Origin: JACOTV01 sp964579395
GTDB taxonomy: Bacteria > Patescibacteriota > Microgenomatia > UBA1406 > GWC2-37-13
Assembly: GCA_964579395.1 (NCBI GenBank)
Contig: CAZOFT010000008.1
Coordinates: 8,066-72,065 of the forward strand
Direction of reading: 5' to 3'
DNA length: 64,000 nucleotides
Shown here one piece after another: positions 50,474 through 59,131 of the stretch. A program made the translations under genes and the position numbers. The notes beneath the pieces were generated by a model. That model had not been told where the DNA came from. It worked only from the letters and a program-made list of their open reading frames with translations, and ran no database searches. How positions within the stretch are numbered: position 1 is the stretch's first letter; each line of letters opens with the position of its first letter.

Positions 50474-50974
50474 ATGAAACAAAAAAGACACGGGTTTACT
50501 CTCCTTGAAATTCTTATCGTTATCACCATTATGGCTGTTATTGGCAGCGTAGGATTTTTTTCATACCGCAGCTCACTGAAAGCTGCCCGTGATGCCAAGC
50601 GGCGTGCCGACTTGCATGCGCTGCAGACCGCGCTGCAAGTGTATTACGCTGAAAATGGTTCATACCCAAGCACCTCGGGGGCATGGACAGGTGAACAATC
50701 CGCATATGGATCACACACCACCGACTATGTGCCGGGACTTGCCCCCAACTATATCGAAAAGCTGCCGAATGATCCGCGTGTGGGCACAGCCTATGCTCCG
50801 TGCAATAATGCGACACGCGTAGGTTATTTGTATCGCTCCAACGGATCCGACTATAAACTTCTGGCATATTGCTCACCGGAAGGAACGATGAGCGTGACAA
50901 CAGATCCGTTCTACGACCCGACCCGACCCACGTATGCGTGGCAAATATCTTCTCCCGGTGGCGCAGCATGGTAA
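50474..50974 (+). CDS. Type II/IV pilin-like protein (pseudopilin G type)
   Basis: A 166-residue prepilin. The leader ends in HG followed by FTLLEILIVITIMAVIG, which is the class III cleavage site and hydrophobic helix with Glu5. The C-terminal domain has YVPGLAPNYIEKLPNDPR as in GspG-type pseudopilins and two cysteines. It would build a short pilus or pseudopilus used for surface attachment or DNA uptake. The ATG at 50474 starts the leader; the longer frame is rejected. Prepilin peptidase and assembly genes are not in this window. Confidence 0.9.
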   Translation: MKQKRHGFTLLEILIVITIMAVIGSVGFFSYRSSLKAARDAKRRADLHALQTALQVYYAENGSYPSTSGAWTGEQSAYGSHTTDYVPGLAPNYIEKLPNDPRVGTAYAPCNNATRVGYLYRSNGSDYKLLAYCSPEGTMSVTTDPFYDPTRPTYAWQISSPGGAAW

Positions 50975-51028
50975 CGCACGGTATTGACCCCAGATAATCC
51001 CCTTCAGCACCTTTTCAGATTCGCTTCA

Positions 51029-51034
51029 TATACT
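51029..51034 (+). promoter_or_regulatory. -10 hexamer TATACT with leader
   Basis: TATACT lies 31 nt before the ATG at 51066, which leaves room for the strong Shine-Dalgarno at 51051. Confidence 0.5.
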
Positions 51035-51050
51035 GAGAATCGTTGACAGA

Positions 51051-51060
51051 AAGGAGGTGA
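51051..51060 (+). promoter_or_regulatory. Perfect Shine-Dalgarno AAGGAGGTGA
   Basis: A full anti-SD match 5 nt before the ATG at 51066. It decides that start over the GTG at 51057 and contrasts with the leaderless genes around it. Confidence 0.9.
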
Positions 51061-51065
51061 AACAC

Positions 51066-51542
51066 ATGAATCTACAAAAAAAATACGTACTGCCGGCAAT
51101 CATGCTGACAATTCTTGGGGGAAGTATGATTGCGGTTCGTCCGGCGCAGGCATTTTTCGGGTCTGACAACGGTCAGGACACGATGGTCAAAGAACTCGCT
51201 ACACAACTTGGCGTTTCTGAAGACAAAGTAAAAAGTGCCATGGACACAATCCATCAAAAACATGAGCAGGAGCGTGAGCAAAAGATGCAGGAAAAACTTG
51301 ATTCGCTGGTCTCACAGGGTAAGATCACAGCTGAACAAAAAACAGCATTTGTAGCCAAGCTTGCTGAACATAAAAAACAAATGGATGCAATCCGTGACGA
51401 TTCTTCATTGACGGACGAACAGCGACGGGAAAAAATGAAGACTCTGCATGATGAGCTTAAACAATGGCTCACAGATCAGGGTCTTTCAGATATCGGCATT
51501 ATGGGTGGTAAATTTGGACACGTAAGGGGAGGTCCACATTAA
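51066..51542 (+). CDS. Secreted helical protein, YckD/Spy-like
   Basis: A 158-residue exported protein with a signal peptide (about 1-30, ending AQA). The mature part is helical and charged (LGVSEDKVKSAMDTIHQKH and ITAEQKTAFVAKLAEHKKQM), similar to short uncharacterised secreted proteins of the YckD kind, and ends GGKFGHVRGGPH. It has a leader, a perfect Shine-Dalgarno and a strong terminator, which suggest high expression. Function is unknown; a chaperone-like or structural envelope role is possible. Confidence 0.7.
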   Translation: MNLQKKYVLPAIMLTILGGSMIAVRPAQAFFGSDNGQDTMVKELATQLGVSEDKVKSAMDTIHQKHEQEREQKMQEKLDSLVSQGKITAEQKTAFVAKLAEHKKQMDAIRDDSSLTDEQRREKMKTLHDELKQWLTDQGLSDIGIMGGKFGHVRGGPH

Positions 51543-51573
51543 CGATTCCCACCTGTAATGCACATGTTGGTTC

Positions 51574-51607
51574 GCCCCGCCCGACTTCTTCCGGGCGGGG
51601 TTTTTTA
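51574..51607 (+). terminator. Strong rho-independent terminator
   Basis: CCCCGCCCG at 51575-51583 pairs with CGGGCGGGG at 51592-51600, with a short loop and then six T. It ends the transcript of the secreted helical protein. Confidence 0.93.
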
Positions 51608-51646
51608 TTGTCCAAAAACCACCCTCACTCCCACTTCTTCTTTGGC

Positions 51647-51652
51647 TATACT
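51647..51652 (+). promoter_or_regulatory. -10 hexamer TATACT, leaderless start
   Basis: TATACT ends 6 nt before the ATG at 51659. Another ATG begins at the base after the hexamer (51653) and is less likely as a start. Confidence 0.55.
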
Positions 51653-51658
51653 ATGGCC

Positions 51659-52324
51659 ATGAATGATGTGCGCATAAACGAATCGTGGAAGGAAGTCCTG
51701 GAAGATGAGTTTCAGCAAGACTACTGGCCACAGCTGACTTCATTTGTGCGACAGGAATATACTTCAACCACCGTCTATCCCCCACCCAAGGACGTGTTTC
51801 GTGCCTATGATTTGTGCCCGTTTGACCAAGTCAAAGTAGTGATTGTCGGCCAAGACCCGTACCATGGCCCCAAACAAGCCAACGGCCTATGCTTTGCAGT
51901 GCACGACGGAATCACTCTCCCACCCTCGTTGAAAAATATCTACAAAGAAATTCACAACGACATAGGCATCTCTCCCAATCCAAGCGGCGATTTGTCACGA
52001 TGGGCCAAGCAGGGAGTGCTCTTGCTCAACAGCGTACTGACCGTGCGAGCAGGAAATCCCGCATCACACGCTGGCCATGGTTGGGAGCAGTTTACCGATG
52101 CCACGATACAGTCGCTTGCGTTTTTGAGCGAGAATATTGTCTATATGCTGTGGGGCAAGTATGCACAGAAAAAAGGCGAAGTTATTGACCCTGAGAATAA
52201 TCTGGTACTTACCTCCGGCCATCCATCACCGTTTTCTGCGAATTTATTCCACGGAAATCACCACTTCAGCCGTTGTAATGAGTACCTAAGAGAGCACGGT
52301 CTGGAGCCGATAGACTGGAGCTGA
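51659..52324 (+). CDS. ung: Uracil-DNA glycosylase, family 1
   Basis: Ung removes uracil from DNA. The catalytic water-activating motif GQDPYHG (Asp66) is at 64-70, and the DNA-intercalation loop HPSPFSANLF is near the C-terminus. The length, 221 residues, is normal. The ATG at 51659 fits the -10 spacing. It converges with the sensor kinase gene, 4 nt apart. Confidence 0.96.
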   Translation: MNDVRINESWKEVLEDEFQQDYWPQLTSFVRQEYTSTTVYPPPKDVFRAYDLCPFDQVKVVIVGQDPYHGPKQANGLCFAVHDGITLPPSLKNIYKEIHNDIGISPNPSGDLSRWAKQGVLLLNSVLTVRAGNPASHAGHGWEQFTDATIQSLAFLSENIVYMLWGKYAQKKGEVIDPENNLVLTSGHPSPFSANLFHGNHHFSRCNEYLREHGLEPIDWS

Positions 52325-52328
52325 GGCG

Positions 52329-53348
52329 TCAGACAGGCACTGACACTTCAAAACGGGCACCTTTTTCCTGCTTAACAACCATGATTGTCCCTCCGTATCT
52401 GCTCGCAATTCGTTTTGCAATTGCCAAGCCAAGCCCATAGCCGCCGTCCTCCCCCACTCGTTCACGCGCATTTTCTGCACGATAAAATCGGTCAAAAATA
52501 TGTGGAATATCTTTTTCGGCGATACCGATTCCTTCATCGGCAACGGTAAGAACAGCGTTTTTCTTACGTCGCTCTAAAGTGACCTGCACCGTACTGCGAG
52601 TCGGACTGTATTTGATGGCATTATCCAAAAGGATGCGTACCAGCTGCGACATATCTTCTTCGTGAGCAGTGATTTGAACTGCTTCAAGCTGCGCCTGCAC
52701 TTTTATCTTTTTCGTTTCAGTGCGTCGCCTCATAGACTTGACTGCATCGTGCACAACCTGATCTAGCACAACTCGGGTGCGATGCGAGCTACTATCGGCG
52801 CCCGGCACCTGTGCAAGCTGCAGCAATGATCGCGCAAGCTCCTGCAGGCGCTTTACATCTGCCAGATTTTCTTCAAGAATCTCTCTTGCCTCAGACAATG
52901 ATTGTTTTTTCCCACGCAAAAAGACTTCTATCCCTGACTGCAATGAAGTGAGCGGTGTCTTAAGCTCGTGGGAAGCATCCGAAATAAACCGGTTCTGCTC
53001 AGCAATCATACTCGCAATAGGCTCCAGCGTCTTTGCCGACAGCATATATCCCACTCCGGCAACCGTGACCAGAATACCCACATTAATGATTGCCAATATT
53101 GTGACCACATGCACCTTGGCTTCTTCCATCAGCTCCGCATTGTGTGCTGCCCGCATCTGGTGCAAATCTTTCGGCAGTATGTATCCTGCAGCACTGAGCC
53201 TCTCCTCCATACGCACGCGCTGCAGCTCATCAAAACGAGACACTTCTGTAAGCACTGCGCGGTAGACCACCACTGAGAACATGATTGAGATCACCATGCT
53301 CACAATCACGTACCATGCTGTTAATTTCAGTCTTGCTCGTAAAAACAT
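52329..53348 (-). CDS. Sensor histidine kinase
   Basis: A 339-residue membrane kinase. Two transmembrane helices (about 10-30 and 80-103) flank a small external domain of about 50 residues. The HisKA domain has His127 in DASHELKTPLT, and the ATPase domain has N (ILLDNAIKYSP), DEGIGI and GYGLGLAIAK boxes. It pairs with the response regulator upstream, 92 nt away. The gap is AT-rich. The first frame codon (TTG at 53360) is less likely than the ATG at 53348. The signal is unknown. Confidence 0.92.
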   Translation of the reverse strand: MFLRARLKLTAWYVIVSMVISIMFSVVVYRAVLTEVSRFDELQRVRMEERLSAAGYILPKDLHQMRAAHNAELMEEAKVHVVTILAIINVGILVTVAGVGYMLSAKTLEPIASMIAEQNRFISDASHELKTPLTSLQSGIEVFLRGKKQSLSEAREILEENLADVKRLQELARSLLQLAQVPGADSSSHRTRVVLDQVVHDAVKSMRRRTETKKIKVQAQLEAVQITAHEEDMSQLVRILLDNAIKYSPTRSTVQVTLERRKKNAVLTVADEGIGIAEKDIPHIFDRFYRAENARERVGEDGGYGLGLAIAKRIASRYGGTIMVVKQEKGARFEVSVPV

Positions 53349-53440
53349 AAGTGTTGTCAAAAACTGTACAGATACCGCACCCTCATCATAACTGCCTCAA
53401 ATTAATATATCAAAATATATACTTTCTGTAATTATATAAA

Positions 53441-54118
53441 TCAATCGCCTTGAATTTTATACCCAAAGCCGCGCACGGTATGAATGCGTTTGGGCAGCTC
53501 GGGAAACGGGTCCTCAAGCTTGGTGCGCAAATGCTTGATATGCGCCTCAACCGTGTTGGGCAACACATCCGCATCAAAGTCCCATACCGCATCAATTATC
53601 TGGTCTTTGGAGACCACACTCCCCTTGTTTCGCACCAGATATTCCAGAAGCATAAATTCTCGGCGCGAAAGCACTAGTTCCTGCCCATCTCGCGTCACGG
53701 AGTATGTAAGGGTATCAATCGTGATATCACCGCAGGAAAGGGCGTTTTTTTGCTGTTTTTTTGGCCTTCTGGACAGTGCACGGACCCGCGCAACCAATTC
53801 TTCAAATGCAAACGGTTTCGGCAAGTAGTCATCAGCTCCATTATTAAGCCCTTCAACACGCTCAGGAATCATGGTTTTGGCCGTGAGCATCAATATCGGC
53901 GTGCCTATGTCATTGTCACGAAGCGTACGGGCAACCTCCATGCCTTCCATGCCCGGAAGCATGCGATCAAGCACAATCACATCATACGTATTTTCCACAG
54001 CCAGATCATACCCATCATCACCTCTTCCGACTGTCTCCACCACCCAACCTTCCTGCTCAAACCCACGCTTAATCGCGCGCGCTATTCGCTCCTCATCCTC
54101 GACAACCAGTATTTTCAT
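53441..54118 (-). CDS. OmpR-family response regulator
   Basis: A 225-residue regulator. The receiver domain has the acidic pocket VVEDEE and the phosphoacceptor Asp51 (VIVLDRMLPG), Lys in LPKPFAF, and the C-terminal winged helix (about 130-225) with SRREFMLLEYLVRNKG and VRGFGYKI. It precedes the kinase gene in an operon. A TATAAT box ends 6 nt before the ATG. Confidence 0.95.
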   Translation of the reverse strand: MKILVVEDEERIARAIKRGFEQEGWVVETVGRGDDGYDLAVENTYDVIVLDRMLPGMEGMEVARTLRDNDIGTPILMLTAKTMIPERVEGLNNGADDYLPKPFAFEELVARVRALSRRPKKQQKNALSCGDITIDTLTYSVTRDGQELVLSRREFMLLEYLVRNKGSVVSKDQIIDAVWDFDADVLPNTVEAHIKHLRTKLEDPFPELPKRIHTVRGFGYKIQGD

Positions 54119-54124
54119 GAGCTT

Positions 54125-54130
54125 ATTATA
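54125..54130 (-). promoter_or_regulatory. -10 hexamer TATAAT, leaderless start
   Basis: Minus-strand TATAAT ends 6 nt before the ATG at 54118; it is the promoter of the two-component operon. Confidence 0.65.
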
Positions 54131-54217
54131 CGCACACTACGCTGAAATCTAGCTTAATAGGGCATGCCGGGATTCATGCTCAAGAACATCACGATCCTCC
54201 CTGACACATTTGCTTTG

Positions 54218-54223
54218 TATAAT
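54218..54223 (+). promoter_or_regulatory. -10 hexamer TATAAT, leaderless start
   Basis: TATAAT ends 7 nt before the ATG at 54231. Confidence 0.6.
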
Positions 54224-54230
54224 CTCCCGT

Positions 54231-55106
54231 ATGAGCTCGAATATATCGCTTCAGAAGGCAGTCATCCATACACTTGCCTATTTCGGCCAATTTACCTACG
54301 CTCCGAGCGCACGAGAAATCCATTTATTTCTTCCTGTCCTCTCCTCAATTGACGATGTGGAACGCAGTATTCAAACTGGGATAAAAACGAATAAAATTAT
54401 AGAGATTTCCTTTCCCAGCAATGTATACAGATATACCCTCCCCCAGTATAGTATCTCCAAAAAAACCATTCTTGACCGTCTCAAAACGAGCGAAAAAAAG
54501 GAAAAAATGCTTAAAAAGTGGATTTATTTGCTCAAACACACACCCGCTGTCCAATTTGTTGGCGTCAGCGGTTCAGTTGCCAGCCACAATGCACTCCCGT
54601 CTGATGATATTGACCTTTTCATCATCACCTCAACTGGCGGACTTTGGACTGCTCGGGCTGTTCTGACAGCCTTTTTTACCCTTTTTGGAATACGGAGGCA
54701 ACGTTTGCAAACAAGCGCTCCAGACAAGCTTTGTATGAACTTATGGTTTGAGAATAGCTCGTTGGGAGTGCCTAAACTCAAACAGAGCGAGTATACAGCG
54801 TATGAAGTGTGGCGTATGCGCCCACTAGTAAACAAGAATCATACGTACGAACAATTTCTGCTCGCAAACCGTTGGACGACCCACTATCTTCCAAATACTC
54901 AAGCAGTGCTTCCGACACCTCACACTTGCACCCCTGCTTTTTCCTTCTTTTTTCTCGAACCACTCATGAAACGAGTCCAAAAATACATCATCAACAGACA
55001 TAAAACGACCGAATTTATCACCGAGACACAACTCTGGTTCTATCCTGACGATATTTATACGCAGATCGAAAAAAATACCAAGCGCACCCCGATTCGGAGA
55101 AATTGA
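54231..55106 (+). CDS. Nucleotidyltransferase-fold protein
   Basis: A 291-residue protein. The middle has GVSGSVASHNALPSDDIDLFIIT, the polymerase-beta-type nucleotidyltransferase motif (GS then DxD), and a winged-helix-like N-terminus (about 10-75) precedes it. Such proteins transfer nucleotides to RNA, antibiotics or proteins, or act as the antitoxin-linked MNT type. No HEPN partner is adjacent, so the target is unknown. It has its own leaderless promoter. The next 234 nt (55107-55340) hold no convincing gene or terminator. Confidence 0.7.
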   Translation: MSSNISLQKAVIHTLAYFGQFTYAPSAREIHLFLPVLSSIDDVERSIQTGIKTNKIIEISFPSNVYRYTLPQYSISKKTILDRLKTSEKKEKMLKKWIYLLKHTPAVQFVGVSGSVASHNALPSDDIDLFIITSTGGLWTARAVLTAFFTLFGIRRQRLQTSAPDKLCMNLWFENSSLGVPKLKQSEYTAYEVWRMRPLVNKNHTYEQFLLANRWTTHYLPNTQAVLPTPHTCTPAFSFFFLEPLMKRVQKYIINRHKTTEFITETQLWFYPDDIYTQIEKNTKRTPIRRN

Positions 55107-55340
55107 GCTCAAATAACGCTTTTTAGAGGGCTTCGCAAGGCCCCTGCAGAAATTCGTCAAAAAAAGGGTTAAGTTTTATTTATATTTAGGCTGTTACAAC
55201 AATCTAATCGAATACTTAAGAGCAGTGTTGGGCTTACAGAAGGGGCTCCTCATTTTTGGCAGAGCACATCTGTGTCTGATATGTTGTTCTTTCTAGGCAG
55301 TTTTTTTTCGTTACGAAGCGATATTTGGTTAGTTGTTGGA

Positions 55341-56105
55341 CTACTGTCTTCGCGCTTGGCGAATAGCCTGGAGCACAACCAAGACGAGGTACTTCGCAAG
55401 CTTCATTTGCCTCTTGACTCGCCATGGCTCCTTTACCAAACGATACAACCATTCTAAATATATTGCCCTCATCCATGCCGGTGCACGCTCTACTTTGCCA
55501 CTGATAAAGTCAAATGCTCCTCCAACTCCCATACAGACAATTCCTTCCAATTTAGTTTTATTTGCATCGATCCAGAGTTCTTGAGCCGGAGAACCGAAGG
55601 CAAAAAATAAGATATGGGGCCTCCTGGCGGTAATTATAGAAAAAATAGCGTCAATTTCTTCTTTTTTTGGTTGGGAGATAGCTTTAAATCCTTGGAGTCC
55701 AAAAAAGCTCGATTTTGGATATTTCTCCTGATAGCAGATTGCTATTTCCTCTGCTAAAGTACCGGATGCCCCGATTAGCCCAACAGTAAGACCCGCTCTC
55801 CCGGCAAGATCAAGTAGATCGCTCATGAGATCAACGCCGGTCACGCGTTCAAACTTCTCTTTATAGATAGATTGGAGCGCCAGCAAAGCCCAAGAGCCAT
55901 CAATAATGTTTATTTGGGCTGTCTCAATAACCCGTTTGAACTCTCTGTTTTGTCTCGCCTCGAGTATGATTTCGGGGTTAATCGATACAACATGTGTGAA
56001 TGAGCTTTGGTTTTGTGTGTACTTTAAAATATTCTCTAGGATATTATTTTTTTCCTGAGGACGTATGTTTATTCCAAGGAGTGAATAAATACGGGGAGAT
56101 TTCAT
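55341..56105 (-). CDS. WecG/TagA/CpsF family glycosyltransferase (GT26)
   Basis: A 254-residue GT26 enzyme, which adds N-acetylmannosamine-type sugars to undecaprenyl-linked glycan. The family motifs are clear: HVVSINPEIILEA, INIIDGSWALLAL (usual DG region), ERVTGVDLM, FFAFGSPAQELWI and MGVGGAFDFISGKVERAPAW. The gene is noticeably more AT-rich than its neighbours, and so is the 229-nt stretch behind it (56106-56334), where nothing else is seen. A TATAAT ends 3 nt before the ATG. Confidence 0.93.
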   Translation of the reverse strand: MKSPRIYSLLGINIRPQEKNNILENILKYTQNQSSFTHVVSINPEIILEARQNREFKRVIETAQINIIDGSWALLALQSIYKEKFERVTGVDLMSDLLDLAGRAGLTVGLIGASGTLAEEIAICYQEKYPKSSFFGLQGFKAISQPKKEEIDAIFSIITARRPHILFFAFGSPAQELWIDANKTKLEGIVCMGVGGAFDFISGKVERAPAWMRAIYLEWLYRLVKEPWRVKRQMKLAKYLVLVVLQAIRQARRQ

Positions 56106-56334
56106 ACAATTATAGAGATGAAAATAAAAGTATATTTTTTTAAATAATGATCAATTTGTTCATTTTTTTACAACATCTATTTAGATTGTTATAAAGTAAT
56201 AAATTAGGTATTAATTTTAAAATCTATAATTATCTTCGCTTAATTACTATATTTTTATTTTACTTTGTGAATGATTTGAGCGCTACTTTTTTGGGCAAAA
56301 AAATTAATTACTATAAGTAATTTATAGTGAATAA

Positions 56335-57354
56335 TTATCGAATAGCATCCTTGAATGAGTCAAGGTTCTCAAGAACCATTCCGACTCCGCGAATAACACA
56401 AAACAACGGCTCCTCAACCACAAACGTGTTCACTCCTGTGTAGTAGGTGAAGTACCGATCAAGATTACGCAGCAAAGCTGTGCCGCCGGACAACACAATG
56501 CCACGATCAACGATATCTGCTGCAAGCTCAGGAGGAGTTTGGGAAAGCACTTCTTTTACTCCCTCCAGTATCTGCTTCAATGGCTTCTGTAACGCTTCAT
56601 TTACTGAGATTTCCCCAACCTCAAGGATTTTCGGAAGCCCGGTTTGAGCATCACGCCCTTTTATTTCTATAGTGCGCTCCTGAGCAGCATCTTCTTTCTC
56701 ACGATCATCGATGAATGCGTTTCCAATCTTCATCTTTACCTCCTCAGCAGTACGCTCACCAACTACAAGATTATGTTTCTTTTTCAAATGCGTCATAATC
56801 GCCTCATCGAACTTTGTCCCAGCGACACGAACTGTCTTATATGAAACCAGCTGCCCAAGCGAAATAACTGCAATTTCAGCAGTTCCGCCGCCCATATTAA
56901 CAATCATATGTCCAGACGCCTGTGCAATAGGGATTTTTGCCCCAATTGCGGCCGCTAAGGGCTCTTCAATCAAATAGACGTCTGATGCACCGGCTTGCTT
57001 ACAAGCAGCCACCACAGCCCGTTTTTCGACCTGAGATGACCCTCCAGGGATTGCGATCATGACCACCGGCCACCAGGCACGTTTTTTTAACCCTTTTTTA
57101 ATGAAGTAAGTCACCATGGCGGATGTATTTATGAAGTCAGCAATTACCCCTTCCCGCATGGGCCTTGAGGCTACCAGCGAACCGGAAGTACGTCCCAGCA
57201 TCTCTTTTGCATCCTCCCCGACTGCCACAATACGACGATCCTCAATGGAATAGGCAACCACTGTAGGTTCATTCAATACGATTCCACGACCTGCAACATA
57301 TACGAGCGTATTTGCGGTGCCCAAATCAATCCCGATTTTCTGTTTAAAAAACAT
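56335..57354 (-). CDS. mreB: Rod-shape protein MreB
   Basis: An actin-like cytoskeletal ATPase of 339 residues that guides cell-wall synthesis. The phosphate loop IGIDLGTANTLVY is at the N-terminus, VIAIPGGSSQVEKRAV and MIVNMGGGTAEIAV follow, and the adenosine site LSGGTALLRNLD is near the C-terminus. MreC and MreD are not adjacent. It is divergent from the PEGA gene. Confidence 0.97.
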   Translation of the reverse strand: MFFKQKIGIDLGTANTLVYVAGRGIVLNEPTVVAYSIEDRRIVAVGEDAKEMLGRTSGSLVASRPMREGVIADFINTSAMVTYFIKKGLKKRAWWPVVMIAIPGGSSQVEKRAVVAACKQAGASDVYLIEEPLAAAIGAKIPIAQASGHMIVNMGGGTAEIAVISLGQLVSYKTVRVAGTKFDEAIMTHLKKKHNLVVGERTAEEVKMKIGNAFIDDREKEDAAQERTIEIKGRDAQTGLPKILEVGEISVNEALQKPLKQILEGVKEVLSQTPPELAADIVDRGIVLSGGTALLRNLDRYFTYYTGVNTFVVEEPLFCVIRGVGMVLENLDSFKDAIR

Positions 57355-57426
57355 TGTCTATTGCAGAGATGAAATAACTGTTATCATTCGTAGTGGGGCG
57401 TATTAGTACCCACTGGGTATAGTATA

Positions 57427-58701
57427 ATGGCAACAGTGATAAAAAAGAACTCCAGACCAAAAAAAGCAGTCAAACAGTCTGCAGAGACGAACAAACTACC
57501 TCAACGTCTCGCAGGCATATTTTTCCGTGCAGTTCTTGCTGTTTCTATTCTCACAGTGATTATCGGAGTGATTGCGTTCGGGCGTGGATATCGACTTGAC
57601 CTAACCAATAAAACACTCTCCTCAACAGGCATACTCGCGATCAGTTCATCGCCGCGTGCGTCTGAAGTATTTATTAATGGTGAATTTAGAGGAGTAACCG
57701 ACCTCAATATCAATCTTCCTCCTGGTGAATATACAATTGAGGTGAAAAAAGAGGGATATACCTCATTTAAGAAGACGGTAAAGCTCAAAGGTGAGATTGT
57801 GCAAGTAGTAGACCCTATCCTCTTCCCCATCAATCCGTCCCTTTCGCCCGTTACAAATATCGGTATTCAAAAATCAGTTCAGATTGGAGACTCCGGCAAG
57901 ATCATTCTTTTCTCAGAATCATCAGATCCCGAAAAATCTGGCGTATACCTGTATGAAGTCGATGACAAGCCCCTCAATCTCTTCCCACCCTTAAAACCGC
58001 TCCTTCTCAGCTCAATTCTTCCCATAGATGTTGATTTGCTCGATACCACACTGGAGTTTTCACCGGATAAAAAAGATATGATATCTACGTTTTACAAAGA
58101 CGGCGAGGCAGTCGCCAGTTACCTACTCTCTACCTCTGACGAAAACACCCAACTTCTTGATATAACCACGTCCAAAGATACGCTGCTTGAAGCATGGCGC
58201 ATGGAGGAAGAAAAAAATACCGCTAAAATCTTGGAAACGTTACCGAAAATCATGCGCCCTGTAGCGAGTGTCAGTTTTTCTAAGATGAAGTTTTCGCCTG
58301 ACGAAACTAAGATACTCTATGAGGCTTCAGCATCTGCCATCATCCCTCTTGTGATCGACCCTCCTCTTATCGGTGCAAATCAAACCACAGAACAGCGTGA
58401 GCTCACACCCGGAAGCAAATACGTATATGATCGTAAAGAGGATAAAAACTTTCTGATTGCCAGTGAAAAGACAAATATTCAAGATATTTATTGGTATACC
58501 GATAGCAAGAGACTTGTTTTTCGAGAGCCCCAAACAATATCAATAGCCCTGTATGATGGACAACATAAACAAGTTGTCTATTCCGGCCCTCGTGAAGGCT
58601 CATTTGTCGCAGTTGCCCCAAGCGGCAAAATATTGGTTCTGGCAAACCTCAACCCAAGCTTTAATAAGCACCCCGATCTCTACCAGGTTGGCATCCGCTA
58701 A
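57427..58701 (+). CDS. PEGA-domain membrane protein
   Basis: A 424-residue protein with a basic N-terminus, one transmembrane helix (about 33-53), and a PEGA domain (about 70-140; SSPRASEVFINGEFRGVT, then LPPGEYTIEVKKEGYTSFKKTVKL). The rest (about 150-424) is a beta-rich domain that may be propeller-like (repeated motifs such as KMKFSPDETKILYEA and DIYWYTDSKRLVF). It would be anchored to the membrane with the PEGA and propeller-like domains outside. TATAGT lies 3 nt before the ATG. Confidence 0.8.
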   Translation: MATVIKKNSRPKKAVKQSAETNKLPQRLAGIFFRAVLAVSILTVIIGVIAFGRGYRLDLTNKTLSSTGILAISSSPRASEVFINGEFRGVTDLNINLPPGEYTIEVKKEGYTSFKKTVKLKGEIVQVVDPILFPINPSLSPVTNIGIQKSVQIGDSGKIILFSESSDPEKSGVYLYEVDDKPLNLFPPLKPLLLSSILPIDVDLLDTTLEFSPDKKDMISTFYKDGEAVASYLLSTSDENTQLLDITTSKDTLLEAWRMEEEKNTAKILETLPKIMRPVASVSFSKMKFSPDETKILYEASASAIIPLVIDPPLIGANQTTEQRELTPGSKYVYDRKEDKNFLIASEKTNIQDIYWYTDSKRLVFREPQTISIALYDGQHKQVVYSGPREGSFVAVAPSGKILVLANLNPSFNKHPDLYQVGIR

Positions 58702-58719
58702 GCACTTTTCTGAATCGGG

Positions 58720-59076
58720 CTATTTTTTACTCTGAGAAGATTGTTGAGGAGCCCCAAGTGGCAATGCCGACTCTGCCTGCTGGTTCAGCCTTTCTACTCC
58801 CACAAAGACTTGTACCTTGTTTTGGTGCTGTCGCAGCACGCCTGACTCGATCTGCAGATCAATTTTTTCGTCTTTTGTCTTATGAATAGTGATGTACTTC
58901 TGGACAAGTGCTATAAAATTGTTGTGATAAGGCAATATGTCAAAAGGCCCTCTCTCATTCGTTGAGCTTACAGCATATGCAGGCCCTTCGTAGAGCACCG
59001 TTCCCGTATCCTCAATTGTGACCTCAAGCTGAGCATCTTTGTCCGGTTTTGTACCACCAAAATTAAAGATCGACAT
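58720..59076 (-). CDS. Stand-alone ATP synthase epsilon-like beta-sandwich protein
   Basis: A 118-residue protein. Its core (LEVTIEDTGTVLYEGPAYAVSS, GPFDILPYHNNFIALV and IESGVLRQHQNKVQVFVGV) follows the strand order of the F1 epsilon N-terminal domain, in which GxxGxxPxHxxLxxxL and GGxxxxxxxxVxVLA are typical. The C-terminal helical hairpin is missing and replaced by a Gln/Ser-rich tail. It lies about 1.4 kb from gamma and outside the operon, with its own TATACT box 6 nt before the ATG. It may be the missing epsilon or a relative; confidence is moderate. Confidence 0.65.
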   Translation of the reverse strand: MSIFNFGGTKPDKDAQLEVTIEDTGTVLYEGPAYAVSSTNERGPFDILPYHNNFIALVQKYITIHKTKDEKIDLQIESGVLRQHQNKVQVFVGVERLNQQAESALPLGAPQQSSQSKK

Positions 59077-59082
59077 GATTTT

Positions 59083-59088
59083 AGTATA
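59083..59088 (-). promoter_or_regulatory. -10 hexamer TATACT, leaderless start
   Basis: Minus-strand TATACT ends 6 nt before the ATG at 59076. Confidence 0.55.
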
Positions 59089-59131
59089 CTGAAAGTGAGC
59101 GACATAGAATGCACATTAGCTCTTCGTCCGA

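Noticed and set aside
55128..55145. Terminator after the nucleotidyltransferase-fold gene
   Set aside because: A GC-rich imperfect hairpin is present, but no T tract follows on either strand.
55325..55341. Seventh heptad array near the wecG stop
   Set aside because: Only about two units can be read, which could occur by chance.
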